27,852 nt of DNA from CALWPV01 sp045632125. GTDB taxonomy: Bacteria; Bacillota; Clostridia; Lachnospirales; Bianqueaceae. Below are positions 7,630 through 15,578 of this stretch, in pieces; positions within the stretch are counted from its first letter, which is position 1; every line of letters starts with the position of its first letter. The stretch is from contig JAZQWC010000078.1 in NCBI GenBank assembly GCA_045632125.1, forward strand, positions 1 through 27,852. The letters are read 5' to 3'. The notes beneath the pieces were generated by a model. It was given only the letters and a program-made list of their open reading frames with translations. It ran no database searches and had not been told where the DNA came from. A program made the translations under genes and the position numbers.

Positions 7630-8402
7630 TGTATCCCTGGTTACATATAGCAGGAAAATCATTACCAACTTATGCCTTAATGGCACTGGTGGGCGCTCTT
7701 GTTGCTGGTTGGTTTGCAGAATACCAAGCGGAAAAGAAGGGCGTCCATCCGTTTTATATGGCGGAACTTCTGCTGATCGCCGTGATCGGTGTATTAGCGG
7801 GAGGTCATTTGTTGTACGGCTTGATCCACTTGGATGAACTGGACAAGGGCTTGGCCCATGTGTTCGGCGGCAATGTGTTCTACGGCGGCATGATCGGTGG
7901 TACATTGACCGGTTGGTTGATCCACAAAAAAAAGGGCTACCCTGTGTATCCCATTTACGATCTGGTTGGCTGCACCATTCCGCTGTTTCACGGTTTTGCC
8001 CGCATCGGTTGTTTTTTGGCTGGCTGTTGCTATGGTGTAGAGTCCGAGATCGGATTCCTATATACGAACTCTATGGTGCCCGCTGCCAACGGCGTGATGC
8101 GCTTCCCGGTACAGCTGCTGGAAGCAGGCTGTAACTTCGTGCTTTTCTTTGTATTATACCTGCTATTCAAAAATGAAAAATTCAAAGATAAGCTTCTGTA
8201 TGTGTATTTAGGCGGTTATGCCATCATTCGATTCTGTATGGAATTTTTGCGCGGTGACGATTTGGAACGCGGCGTATGGTTTGGCATCTCCACTTCCCAA
8301 TGGATCAGCATCGGACTTCTGGTCTTTGCAGCCATCATGATCACGCGCAGCGTGAAAAAGATGAAGCAAACCGAATCAGGAACATCGTCCATGGACAAAT
8401 AA
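7629..8402 (+). CDS. lgt: Prolipoprotein diacylglyceryl transferase family protein
   Basis: 257 residues with about seven membrane segments. Family signatures are present: GGNVFYGGMIGG (80-91), HGFARIGCFLAGCCYG (121-136, including the conserved Arg at 125) and EFLRGDDLERG (205-215, second conserved Arg). Lgt transfers diacylglycerol from phosphatidylglycerol to the lipobox cysteine of prelipoproteins in the membrane. One oddity: the position that is the essential His103 in the E. coli enzyme (SFHGG) is Tyr85 here (VFYGG). Such variants are not rare in Clostridia and may have another acyl-transfer role. The ATG overlaps the upstream stop by one base, with no separate promoter. Confidence 0.78.
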   Translation: MYPWLHIAGKSLPTYALMALVGALVAGWFAEYQAEKKGVHPFYMAELLLIAVIGVLAGGHLLYGLIHLDELDKGLAHVFGGNVFYGGMIGGTLTGWLIHKKKGYPVYPIYDLVGCTIPLFHGFARIGCFLAGCCYGVESEIGFLYTNSMVPAANGVMRFPVQLLEAGCNFVLFFVLYLLFKNEKFKDKLLYVYLGGYAIIRFCMEFLRGDDLERGVWFGISTSQWISIGLLVFAAIMITRSVKKMKQTESGTSSMDK

Positions 8403-8409
8403 ACAATTT

Positions 8410-8464
8410 AAAATCCGTGCCTTCTGCGCGCTACAGTGGTATGCGCCGGAAAGCACGGATTTTT
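8410..8464 (+). terminator. lgt-operon terminator with the shared 13-nt apex
   Basis: The outer stem (8410-8420 with 8453-8463) and inner GCGC/GCGC pairs enclose the loop TACAGTGGTAT; the 13-nt apex is 8431-8443. A T-rich run follows (TTTTTCTTG). It sits 7 nt after the lgt stop, between two converging genes, and the apex is on the lgt strand. Confidence 0.88.
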
Positions 8465-8522
8465 CTTGTTATTTTGTTGTCGACGAAAGTTTTTATTTGG
8501 TCGAATCGTCTTTTATAAGGAC

Positions 8523-10226
8523 TTACTTAATTCCGGTTAGATCGTAGTCGGCAAGCCAGTTGTCAGCAGCTTCGCAAACCGTCTTCAAGCAAACATCCTC
8601 GAAGGGGCTGTCCAGTTCGGCATCAGCCAGAAGCTCGGTGAATACCTTGCTGCCACCCAGGCAGGTATAGGTCATATAATGCTTCCATGCATCAGCCTGA
8701 TCCTTTTGGATGCGAGCCCAGAACTGCAGAGAAATGGTCTGAGCCAGGCAGTAGTCGATGTAGTAGAAGGGCATCTCATAGATGTGGCCCTGACGCTGCC
8801 AGCCTTCGCCCTCACTGTAGAAGGGAATATCGCCATCCAAACGAACCCAGGGCATGTAGATGCCCAACAGCTTTTTCCAAACATCGTGACGCTCGCGGGG
8901 AGTCATATTGGGTTTTTCGTAAACCACATGCTGGAAATGATCCACCATGGTGCCGTAGGGAATAAAGGTCAGGGCACCGGACAGGTGGCTATAATAGAAT
9001 TTGCGGGTATCTTCACCGAAGAAACCTTCTGCCCAGGGCCAAGCAAAGAATTCCATGGACATGGAATGGACTTCGCAGCCCTCCATGCTGGGCCACATAT
9101 ACTGAGCGGGCACACGGCCGCGGTTCATCCAGCTGGCAAAAGCGTGTCCAGCCTCGTGGGTCACGGTTTCCACATCATCGGTGGTGCCGTTGAAGTTAGC
9201 AAAAATAAAGGGAACATCATATTCGCCCAGATCGGTGCAGTAAGCACCGCCAGCCTTGCCTTCAGTAGAAAGTACATCCAGCAGTTCGTCCTTCAGCATG
9301 GTACGGAAGAATTCGCTGGTCTCGGGAGAAAGCTCGTCGTAGAACTTCTGTCCCTGAGCCAAAATCTCATCGGGAGTACCGAAAGGCTTGGGATTACCGC
9401 TGCGGAATTTCAGCGCATTATCAGCAAAACTCATGGGATATTCCTTGCCCAGACGCTCCGCCTGATCACGATAGATCTTGTCGGCAACGGGCACCAGATA
9501 TTTGACAACAGCCTCGCGGAATTTTGCCACATCGTTCTTATCGTAGCAGTTGCGGCCCATACGATAATAGCCCAGGGTGGTATAGCCTTCATAGCCCAAC
9601 TTCTTACCCATGGTGTCACGCAGATGGGTCAGCTCATCATAGATGCGGTCCAGTTCAGCCTGATTATCTTTGTACCACTGAGCCTCTGCCTTCCAAGCAG
9701 CCAGACGACGCGCGTCATCGGGGTCGCTTTTGTACACACCGATCTGTGCGATGGTGTACATCTTGCCCTCAAAGGGAATCTGAGCGCTGGCGATCAACTT
9801 AGAATAGGCCAGAGTCAAATCGTTTTCAGCCTTCAGCTCAGGAATGATCTCGGGGGAGAAGGTCTTCAAAGAAATCTCTGCATTCTTAAACATCAAATCG
9901 CCGTATTCTTCGGAAAACTCCTTGCGGAAAGGAGACTCCAGCATAGCCATGGTCCAAGCCTGTGAATACTCTTCCAGCTCAGGGGAAGCCACATTCCAGA
10001 ACTTCATCTCCGCGTCGTAAAACTCATCGCGGGTATCGATGGTGTTGCGCACGCTGGCCAAGGTGTACATGGTATAATAATGCTTTTCAAAGGCCTCCTT
10101 TTCCAGAAAGATAGCCTTAGCTTCTTCATAGGTTTTCGCTTCGGTAAGGCGCTGGGTCAACGCAGCCTGTTCCTGCTTCAGCTGCTCCAGATCGGGACGC
10201 TGATAGGGCATTTCAGAAAATTTCAT
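8523..10226 (-). CDS. M3 family oligoendopeptidase
   Basis: 567 residues, the usual length of PepF-type cytosolic oligopeptidases, which clip short peptides inside the cell. The zinc motif is HEAGH (H357, E358, H361), with the third ligand probably E385 in GCEVHSMSMEFF. Supporting family segments include DVPFIFANFNGTTDDVETVTHEAGH and the substrate-binding region RQGHIYEMPFYYIDYCLAQ (478-496). No signal peptide. I start it at ATG 10226, preceded by AAGGAGG; the frame stays open upstream, but that extension has no ribosome binding site and no family similarity. TACAAT (+ strand 10257-10262, reversed) may be its -10 box with a weak -35. It converges on the lgt operon. Confidence 0.92.
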   Translation of the reverse strand: MKFSEMPYQRPDLEQLKQEQAALTQRLTEAKTYEEAKAIFLEKEAFEKHYYTMYTLASVRNTIDTRDEFYDAEMKFWNVASPELEEYSQAWTMAMLESPFRKEFSEEYGDLMFKNAEISLKTFSPEIIPELKAENDLTLAYSKLIASAQIPFEGKMYTIAQIGVYKSDPDDARRLAAWKAEAQWYKDNQAELDRIYDELTHLRDTMGKKLGYEGYTTLGYYRMGRNCYDKNDVAKFREAVVKYLVPVADKIYRDQAERLGKEYPMSFADNALKFRSGNPKPFGTPDEILAQGQKFYDELSPETSEFFRTMLKDELLDVLSTEGKAGGAYCTDLGEYDVPFIFANFNGTTDDVETVTHEAGHAFASWMNRGRVPAQYMWPSMEGCEVHSMSMEFFAWPWAEGFFGEDTRKFYYSHLSGALTFIPYGTMVDHFQHVVYEKPNMTPRERHDVWKKLLGIYMPWVRLDGDIPFYSEGEGWQRQGHIYEMPFYYIDYCLAQTISLQFWARIQKDQADAWKHYMTYTCLGGSKVFTELLADAELDSPFEDVCLKTVCEAADNWLADYDLTGIK

Positions 10227-10397
10227 GGGAAATTCCTCCTTATATAATGGACTTTCATTGTATCCAATATGTCCGCTTCGCAAAAGTGTTCCGCTAAGCG
10301 GCAAAAATGACGATAAAGTCATTCTATCACATTCTGTACATAGACGCAAGGCGGGAACCCGCCAAGGGGCATATTTCAAAGATTTTGCAATTAAGGC

Positions 10398-10426
10398 TTG
10401 ACAAGGTAAAAAAGATTCGCTATAAT
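10398..10426 (+). promoter_or_regulatory. Strong promoter of tRNA-Pro
   Basis: Perfect consensus TTGACA (10398-10403), 17-nt spacer, TATAAT (10421-10426). The tRNA starts 18 bp further on. Confidence 0.92.
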
Positions 10427-10444
10427 GATTAGGCTTGAAAGCAA

Positions 10445-10518
10445 CGGAATGTGGCTCAGTTTGGTAGAGCGCTGCGTTCGGGACGCAGAGGCCGCAGGTT
10501 CAAATCCTGTCATTCCGA
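10445..10518 (+). tRNA. tRNA-Pro (anticodon CGG)
   Basis: A 74-nt cloverleaf. The acceptor stem CGGAATG pairs with CATTCCG; the D arm is GCTCAGTTTGGTAGAGC. The anticodon stem CTGCG/CGCAG encloses the loop TTCGGGA with anticodon CGG. The T arm contains GGTTCAAATCC. The 3' CCA is not encoded. It is transcribed alone, between its own promoter and terminator. Confidence 0.96.
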
Positions 10519-10520
10519 CT

Positions 10521-10553
10521 AAAAAACCGCTTATGAAAATAAGCGGTTTTTTT
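10521..10553 (+). terminator. tRNA-Pro terminator, probably bidirectional
   Basis: AAAAACCGCTTA pairs with TAAGCGGTTTTT around a short A-rich loop, flanked by A and T tracts on both sides. It ends 3 bp before the stop of the converging PAP2 gene, so it can serve both. Confidence 0.9.
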
Positions 10554-10555
10554 GT

Positions 10556-11485
10556 TTACTTTTTACCGATTTTTCTCCACCATTTAAAGGTCAGGGGCCA
10601 TACGGCACCGGCAAAGGCGGTCAGCAGGAAATACCGAAGGCCATCGGCCACATAGGTGTTGGAAATGAGGGCATATAAAGGCTCTTTCAAACCGGCCTTG
10701 ATAGCCAACACGGGCAGAAGACCAAGAATCAGTTTAATGATTTGGATCCACCATACGGCCTTAGTGTCAAAATGAGTATAGCTCATGTCCACTTCGTAAG
10801 CCAGCCATAGACCCAGCAGGCAGCCCAGCATTTTGTAGGCATTTTTCATGCCGCTATCAAAATTATGGGGGTCAATATCTGCAGGGAAGGGATACAAATG
10901 AACAAAGAGCAGAAAAGCTACGGCCAGGGCCACGGTGAAGCCCATGAAGATGCGCATGGTCTTTCTGCCTGCTTCACCTGCAGCAAAGGCCCGATGCAGA
11001 ATCGGGTAAAAACCGAAGATCAAAACCAGGGCAACAATGATAGAAACTACCACATCCGCAGGAGTATGTACACCCAGATACATGCGGGATAGAGGTACTA
11101 AAATACAAAGGGCGATACAGAGGATCCGCAGCCAGCGTTGTTGATTGGCTCTGGCAATGCCGCCGAAGATACCTACCGAGGCCTGTGTATGACCACTGGG
11201 AAAGGAATAGCCGGTGGCCTCGGCCCGAGCACTTTCCACGATGGTAAACTGTGGATCTTTTACCCAAGGACGGGGAATACGAAACAGCAGTTTTAAAAAC
11301 TGATTGATAATGGTACCCAAAAGTCCAATAGAGAGCAGATAGTAGCCCTGTTTCTTATCCAGACACCAGAAAAATAAAATGCCCAGTACAATAAAGATCG
11401 TTTCTTCACCAAGATGGGTGATTAGAGAAAAGAAGGTGTCCAGCACGGGGGTGCGCAGATCTTCTAAAAAATATAAGAATTCCAT
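10556..11485 (-). CDS. PAP2-superfamily membrane phosphatase
   Basis: 309 residues, strongly hydrophobic, with about eight membrane segments. The three PAP2 motifs are complete: KLLFRIPRP (K65-P73), PSGH (96-99) and SRMYLGVHTPAD (S133, R134, H140, D144). Family members dephosphorylate lipid phosphates such as undecaprenyl pyrophosphate or phosphatidic acid on the outer face of the membrane; the exact substrate is unclear. The C-terminal 120 residues add extra membrane helices beyond the minimal domain. ATG 11485 is preferred over ATG 11494, because the AAAGGA site is 8 nt from the former and directly abuts the latter. Confidence 0.85.
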   Translation of the reverse strand: MEFLYFLEDLRTPVLDTFFSLITHLGEETIFIVLGILFFWCLDKKQGYYLLSIGLLGTIINQFLKLLFRIPRPWVKDPQFTIVESARAEATGYSFPSGHTQASVGIFGGIARANQQRWLRILCIALCILVPLSRMYLGVHTPADVVVSIIVALVLIFGFYPILHRAFAAGEAGRKTMRIFMGFTVALAVAFLLFVHLYPFPADIDPHNFDSGMKNAYKMLGCLLGLWLAYEVDMSYTHFDTKAVWWIQIIKLILGLLPVLAIKAGLKEPLYALISNTYVADGLRYFLLTAFAGAVWPLTFKWWRKIGKK

Positions 11486-11515
11486 TTGAAGCATCCTTTC
11501 TAATGTATTGCATCG

Positions 11516-11544
11516 ATTGTATCACAAAAAGATTCTATTGAAAA
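11516..11544 (-). promoter_or_regulatory. Probable promoter of the PAP2 gene
   Basis: On the minus strand, TTTTCA (11539-11544) and TACAAT (11516-11521) are 17 nt apart, about 30 bp before the start codon. The -35 box matches only 4 of 6 positions. Confidence 0.5.
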
Positions 11545-11608
11545 GGCTTGCCTTTGCGGGGGCAGAGCAAAAGCGGGAGTTTTTTCCGCGACAGCGGGTA
11601 AAATTTCA

Positions 11609-11637
11609 TTGTGCGGCGAAGAAAGTCATGGTATGAT
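11609..11637 (+). promoter_or_regulatory. Probable promoter of the PHP-domain gene
   Basis: TTGTGC (11609-11614), 17-nt spacer, TATGAT (11632-11637). The start codon follows about 30 bp later. The -35 match is modest. Confidence 0.5.
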
Positions 11638-11668
11638 AAAAGCAAATTTGGAAAGGGAGGAATACCCT

Positions 11669-12484
11669 ATGAAATTTCAGGTGAATCACGATTTGCATTG
11701 TCACAGCACGTTGTCATCTTGCTGCGGGGATCCGAATCAGACCATACAAGCCATTTATGACCGTGCGGTGCGGCAGGGGCTGGAGACGCAGTGCATTACC
11801 GATCATCTGTGGGATAGTGCCGTGCCGGGGCCCAGTAACTGGTATGCTCCGCAGAATATTGAGCATGTGAAGAACGGGAAGGCAGAGCTTCTGGCGATTT
11901 TGGCGAAGCGCGAGACCGGCCCTCGAATGATATTTGGTTGTGAGACCGAGTACTGTGGCGGCGGTAAGCTTGGCCTGAGCCCTGCGAACTTTGATGAATT
12001 CGACTTTGTCATTATTCCGCCCAATCATTTTCATATGATGAATTTCACCCGCGATGAAGCGATCAATACGGAAGAAGCTATTGCGGAACTGTTCGTACAA
12101 CGACTGGAAGAGCTGATAGCGCTGGATCTGCCCTGGGAGAAGGTGGGAATTGCCCATCTAAATTGCAGTCTGACTTTCCGCGAGGGTGACCCGGCGAAGG
12201 TGTTTGCCATTATGGACGAGATGCGGTTGAAGAAGGTGTTTTCGTTTTTGGCAGCCCGCGGAGCGGGAATTGAGATCAATACCAGTAGCTTTAGGGACGG
12301 TTGGCGCCAGCGGGAAGAAGAACAACTGAGACTGTTTCAAATTGCAAGAGACTGCGGCTGTAAGTTTTACATCGGTTCGGATGCACATTCCCTGGAAGGT
12401 ATGGAAGGCATGATGGAGATAGCCGAGGAAGTGGTGAATCTGCTGGGACTTACAGAGGAGCAGCGATACATTATTCCCGGATAA
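11669..12484 (+). CDS. PHP-domain metal-dependent phosphoesterase
   Basis: 271 residues forming one PHP domain, a polymerase/histidinol-phosphatase-type fold with several bound metals. Likely ligands are H10 and H12 (DLHCHSTLS), D45/H46 (CITDHLWDS), E92 (GCETEY), H120 and H122 (PPNHFHM), H163 (IAHLNCS) and D238/H240 (GSDAHS). It resembles HisK-type histidinol phosphatases and the wider YcdX/TrpH group; no histidine genes are nearby, so I do not assign the substrate. ATG 11669 follows GGGAGG at 11655-11660. Cytosolic. The nearest downstream gene is 127 bp away. Confidence 0.82.
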   Translation: MKFQVNHDLHCHSTLSSCCGDPNQTIQAIYDRAVRQGLETQCITDHLWDSAVPGPSNWYAPQNIEHVKNGKAELLAILAKRETGPRMIFGCETEYCGGGKLGLSPANFDEFDFVIIPPNHFHMMNFTRDEAINTEEAIAELFVQRLEELIALDLPWEKVGIAHLNCSLTFREGDPAKVFAIMDEMRLKKVFSFLAARGAGIEINTSSFRDGWRQREEEQLRLFQIARDCGCKFYIGSDAHSLEGMEGMMEIAEEVVNLLGLTEEQRYIIPG

Positions 12485-12611
12485 GACGAGGATCTCTTTG
12501 AATTTGTGTTACCGGACATGGCAAGTTTTGTAAAATCCCTCATATAATGAAAAAAAGCCGATGGGCGGCCGCGGCCACGGTGCGCCGGGCGAAAGGTAAA
12601 AGGAGCATTAT

Positions 12612-13211
12612 ATGAGTTTGATTCGGTTTTTTCATGGCTGCGCGCAGTTGGGGGACATCTCGATTTTTGTGGGAGGTGTGCCTGTGGCTAGGCAGCTGAG
12701 CTATGGTGAGGCGACACCGCATTTTTTGGTGTGGCAAGGGCAGACGCAGATCCGGGTGGAGGAGAAAGGTGTGGTTCGAATGCAGAACCATGTGATCGTA
12801 CCGGAAGGAGAAACCTATACCCTGCTGATTTTGTGTCGGGGCGGTTTTCCGGAGATGATTGCCATTGCGGAGGACGGTCGGCTGCTGGATCAGGAACAGA
12901 GCGGGGTGCGCGTGGGCAGCTTTGCGGAGGGCGATACCCAATTGCAGTTGTGGCGACGGTTTGCCGAGCAGGATGAGGCGTTGTTCGAACAGATCGAGCA
13001 GGGCGATGTGAGTGAATATGTTCAGTTAGAACCGAGCCAAAACCGATTTGAAGTGCGGGAGGAAAATGCTGTGATTTCCATGCTGCCCGGGCAAAACATT
13101 GAAAAGGGACAGCTGTATACAGTATATCTAATAGGAAAAAATGATCCCGATGAGGAGGAACATCCGGTGGCTATCATTTTGCTGCAGGATGTGGCAATGA
13201 GTGCTCCGTGA
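12612..13211 (+). CDS. DUF4397-like protein
   Basis: 199 residues. The N-terminal third (IRFFHGCAQLGDISIFVGG, about 4-22; LSYGEATPHFLVWQGQTQIRV, about 29-49) has the pattern of DUF4397, a beta-sandwich domain usually found in cell-surface or secreted proteins. A second, acidic half follows with further beta-strand-like segments. Unusually, there is no signal peptide or anchor. Function is unknown. The start has AAAGGAG 8-9 nt upstream. The preceding 127 bp is GC-rich near its end; a TATAAT (12543-12548) is present but without a convincing -35 box. The YfcE-type gene follows after 63 bp. Confidence 0.65.
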   Translation: MSLIRFFHGCAQLGDISIFVGGVPVARQLSYGEATPHFLVWQGQTQIRVEEKGVVRMQNHVIVPEGETYTLLILCRGGFPEMIAIAEDGRLLDQEQSGVRVGSFAEGDTQLQLWRRFAEQDEALFEQIEQGDVSEYVQLEPSQNRFEVREENAVISMLPGQNIEKGQLYTVYLIGKNDPDEEEHPVAIILLQDVAMSAP

Positions 13212-13274
13212 CCAGTTTGCGGAGTGCAGGAGAGACCTGTGAAGAATAAAAAGAATAACAAAGGAGATAAAAAA

Positions 13275-13814
13275 ATGAAGTACATGATCATTTCTGATAT
13301 CCATGGCGATCTGCAGTGTCTGCAGAAAGCGATGGAGCGTTTTGAGGAAGAGAAGGCTGATGTTTTGCTGGCGCTGGGTGACCTGCTGTATCATGGTCCC
13401 CGAAATCCGATTCCTGCAGGATATGCGCCTAAGGAATGCGCACAGCTGTACAATGAATATAAAGACCGTATTATCACAGTGCGCGGTAACTGCGATGCAG
13501 ATGTGGACCAGATGATGGTGGACTTTGCCATTACGGCGCCGTATATGATCTTGCCGTTGGAGGGTGGTGGCCGCATGGTACTGACCCATGGACATAATCC
13601 CATTGAGGACCTGCATATTCAGAAAGGGGATCTGCTGCTGAGCGGTCATACTCATGTGCTGAAGGCGGAGCAATTGGAAAACTATGCCTGGGTGAATCCC
13701 GGATCTATTTCGCTGCCTAAGGAAAACAATCCTAAGACTTATGCAACGCTGGAAGGCAGAGAAGTTTTGATCAAAACCATGGACGGAGCGGTACACACGG
13801 CATTTCAGTTTTAA
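13275..13814 (+). CDS. yfcE: YfcE/MJ0936-type metallophosphodiesterase
   Basis: 179 residues, the full length of this small calcineurin-like family. All metal and catalytic motifs are visible: DIHGD (D8, H10), GDLLYHG (D36), RGNCDAD (N72), THGH (H105) and GHTHV (H125, H127). E. coli YfcE is a manganese-dependent phosphodiesterase on model substrates; the physiological substrate is not settled. Cytosolic. ATG 13275 follows AAGGAG at 13261-13266; the reading frame open upstream from 13224 has no ribosome binding site. Confidence 0.9.
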   Translation: MKYMIISDIHGDLQCLQKAMERFEEEKADVLLALGDLLYHGPRNPIPAGYAPKECAQLYNEYKDRIITVRGNCDADVDQMMVDFAITAPYMILPLEGGGRMVLTHGHNPIEDLHIQKGDLLLSGHTHVLKAEQLENYAWVNPGSISLPKENNPKTYATLEGREVLIKTMDGAVHTAFQF

Positions 13815-13823
13815 GCAGATAAA

Positions 13824-13852
13824 GGCAGCGGCAGAGCGAAATTGTTGCTGCC
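13824..13852 (+). terminator. Weak terminator-like hairpin after yfcE
   Basis: GGCAGCGGC pairs with GTTGCTGCC (two G-T pairs) around a loop of about 11 nt. No T tract follows, so it may only stabilise the 3' end of the transcript. Confidence 0.4.
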
Positions 13853-13867
13853 AAATTGGAATAAAGA

Positions 13868-13896
13868 TTGACTTTACATGTACATTGTGGTATGAT
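13868..13896 (+). promoter_or_regulatory. SigA-type promoter of secG
   Basis: TTGACT (13868-13873), 17-nt spacer, TATGAT (13891-13896), 44 bp before the secG start. Confidence 0.88.
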
Positions 13897-13939
13897 GGAA
13901 TGCATGAGAAAATCCTAACACGTTACAGGGGGTAGAGCA

Positions 13940-14173
13940 ATGGCAATCGTTATTTCGATTCTTCTGTTTATTATCTGTATTGCACTGGCCGGCATCGTAT
14001 TGCTGCAGCAGGGCAAGAGTGCTGGACTTTCCGGAGCCATCAGCGGTGCAGCAGAGTCTTACTTTGGTAAGAATAAGGCACGTACCATGGAAGGAAAGTT
14101 CGAAAGAATTACCAAGATCTTAGCAGCATGCTTCATTATTTTGGCACTTGTTTTATATTTCATGATTGCATGA
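13940..14173 (+). CDS. secG: Preprotein translocase subunit SecG
   Basis: 77 residues with two membrane helices (2-22 and about 57-76) joined by the family loop QQGKSAGLSGAISGAAESYFGKNKART. SecG is the small accessory subunit of the SecYEG channel and aids SecA-driven export. Ribosome binding site CAGGGGG lies about 9 nt upstream. In many Clostridia secG is followed by rnr (RNase R) and smpB; here rnr is absent and smpB comes next, after a terminator. Confidence 0.93.
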   Translation: MAIVISILLFIICIALAGIVLLQQGKSAGLSGAISGAAESYFGKNKARTMEGKFERITKILAACFIILALVLYFMIA

Positions 14174-14185
14174 TGAGATCCGCGG

Positions 14186-14213
14186 ACGGCCTAGAAATCT
14201 AGGCCGTTTTTTG
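14186..14213 (+). terminator. Terminator between secG and smpB
   Basis: ACGGCCTAGA (14186-14195) pairs with TCTAGGCCGT (14198-14207) around a tight loop and is followed by TTTTTTG. No strong promoter is seen between it and smpB, so smpB probably depends on read-through or a weak promoter. Confidence 0.88.
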
Positions 14214-14273
14214 TTACCTTATAGAAAAAATACGGCGCCGAGCGCCGGACAGACAGAGAAATGGGGTGGGCGT

Positions 14274-14741
14274 GTGGCAAAAGACACGATCAAGTTAGTG
14301 GCGCAAAATAAAAAAGCGCATTTTGAATATTTTTTGGAAGAACTGTTTGAGGCGGGCCTTTCTCTTAGCGGCACCGAGGTTAAATCGCTGCGACTGGGCA
14401 AGTGCAGCCTGAAGGAAAGTTTTGTTCGTATTGAAAAAGGGGAGGCTTTCCTTTATAATATGCATATCAGTCCCTATGAACAGGGCAATATTTTTAATAA
14501 AGATCCGCTGCGGACTCGAAAGATGCTGCTGCATAAGAGCGAGATCCGTCGACTGATCGGCAAGGTGAAAACCGATGGATATACCATTGTTCCGGTACGA
14601 CTCTACTTTAAAGGAAATTATGCGAAGGTAGAAATCGCGCTGGCAAAGGGTAAGAAATTATATGATAAACGTCAGGATATCGCGAAAAAGGATCAACGCC
14701 GTGAGGCTGAAAAATCCTTTAAAATTCAAAAAATGTATTGA
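14274..14741 (+). CDS. smpB: SsrA-binding protein SmpB
   Basis: 155 residues with the whole SmpB fold: KLVAQNKKAHFEYFLEELFEAGLSLSG, TEVKSLRLGKCSLKESF, NMHISPYEQGN, and the basic tail GKKLYDKRQDIAKKDQRREAEKS. SmpB binds tmRNA and brings it to stalled ribosomes for trans-translation. The start is GTG 14274 (protein begins VAKDTIK, as homologues begin MAK). A longer frame from 14166 overlaps the terminator and is rejected. The upstream GGGGTGGG is a poor ribosome binding site. I see no tmRNA gene in the window. Confidence 0.94.
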   Translation: MAKDTIKLVAQNKKAHFEYFLEELFEAGLSLSGTEVKSLRLGKCSLKESFVRIEKGEAFLYNMHISPYEQGNIFNKDPLRTRKMLLHKSEIRRLIGKVKTDGYTIVPVRLYFKGNYAKVEIALAKGKKLYDKRQDIAKKDQRREAEKSFKIQKMY

Positions 14742-14791
14742 TGCGGTATCGATAATCGGGATAAAGAATTGGATTTCGGAGGTATTGTAAT

Positions 14792-15493
14792 ATGAAAGAG
14801 GTCACCCTTGGCCGTTCCGGCATTGTGACCGGCAACGTGGGCTTTGAATGCGGTCCGCTTTTAAAGCGCAGCTTTGCTGATTGTCGTGGTGTGATGGAGC
14901 GTGCTATTGATGCAGGCGTTCGTTTTTTTGATATCGGACTGCCGGTGGAAGAACTGCAAAAGAGAGTCGGTCATTCCACTGTTGGTCATAGAAATGATTT
15001 GATTCTGGCAGGCAGCTTCGAACCCTGCAAGCCCCAGGAGTTTAAAGATCAGCTGAAAATGGTGCTGCGCGCACTGAAAACAGATTATTTGGATCTGTGT
15101 CAGATTCACGATCCCGATTATTTGCCCCGTATGGGTGACAGCGAAGGGTTCTTCGATGCCTTGACCGAGGCAAAGAAGGCCGGTTATATTCGAAGCATCG
15201 GTATTACCACCGGTAGCGAGGATATTGCACTGCACGCACTCGAGTTTGGCTGGTATGATACCCTGCAGTTCCCTTGGACGGCAGACAGCGAGGAGCTGGC
15301 TTTGGATTATCTGACCTTCACCCACGAAGCCGACATGGGAAGCATCAGTGTACCTCAGCCGTATCCGGAGGATGTACAGGCTGTGCTGAAAGAGATGAAC
15401 GCCATGGCAGAGTACGATGCACATGTTTCTCTGTGGCTGTTAGAGGAAGGTCCCGGCATGGATCAGGTGCTGGCAGCACTGAAAACTATGTAA
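14792..15493 (+). CDS. Degenerate aldo/keto reductase-like protein
   Basis: 233 residues, shorter than the usual 280-320. The TIM-barrel features of aldo/keto reductases are recognisable: GRSGIVTGNVGFECGPL near the start, the catalytic-Asp segment GVRFFDIG (D47), DYLDLCQIHDPD (H106) and GYIRSIGITTGS. The catalytic Tyr expected about five residues after D47 is absent (GLPVEEL) and the Lys expected on the next strand is replaced (LILAGSF). The C-terminal cofactor-binding loop is also cut short. Redox activity is therefore doubtful; it may have been repurposed. ATG 14792 follows GGAGG. It is 50 bp after smpB, with no clear promoter. Confidence 0.75.
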   Translation: MKEVTLGRSGIVTGNVGFECGPLLKRSFADCRGVMERAIDAGVRFFDIGLPVEELQKRVGHSTVGHRNDLILAGSFEPCKPQEFKDQLKMVLRALKTDYLDLCQIHDPDYLPRMGDSEGFFDALTEAKKAGYIRSIGITTGSEDIALHALEFGWYDTLQFPWTADSEELALDYLTFTHEADMGSISVPQPYPEDVQAVLKEMNAMAEYDAHVSLWLLEEGPGMDQVLAALKTM

Positions 15494-15578
15494 TTGGCAG
15501 CTTACAAAGCTGACAAAATAAAGAGAAAAGCGGTTCGTATAAATTAAAGAAAAAGAAACCGCCGGACAAGGAGAAAAA

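Noticed and set aside
8679..9965. 428-codon open frame opposite the M3 peptidase
   Set aside because: No family motif or start signal; the HEAGH-bearing strand is the coding one.
10305..10330. ATGAC/GTCAT hairpin between the M3 gene and tRNA-Pro
   Set aside because: Five base pairs only, with no T tract; not separable from chance.
10227..10379. N-terminal extension of the M3 peptidase
   Set aside because: No ribosome binding site; AAGGAGG is placed for ATG 10226 and the family begins there.
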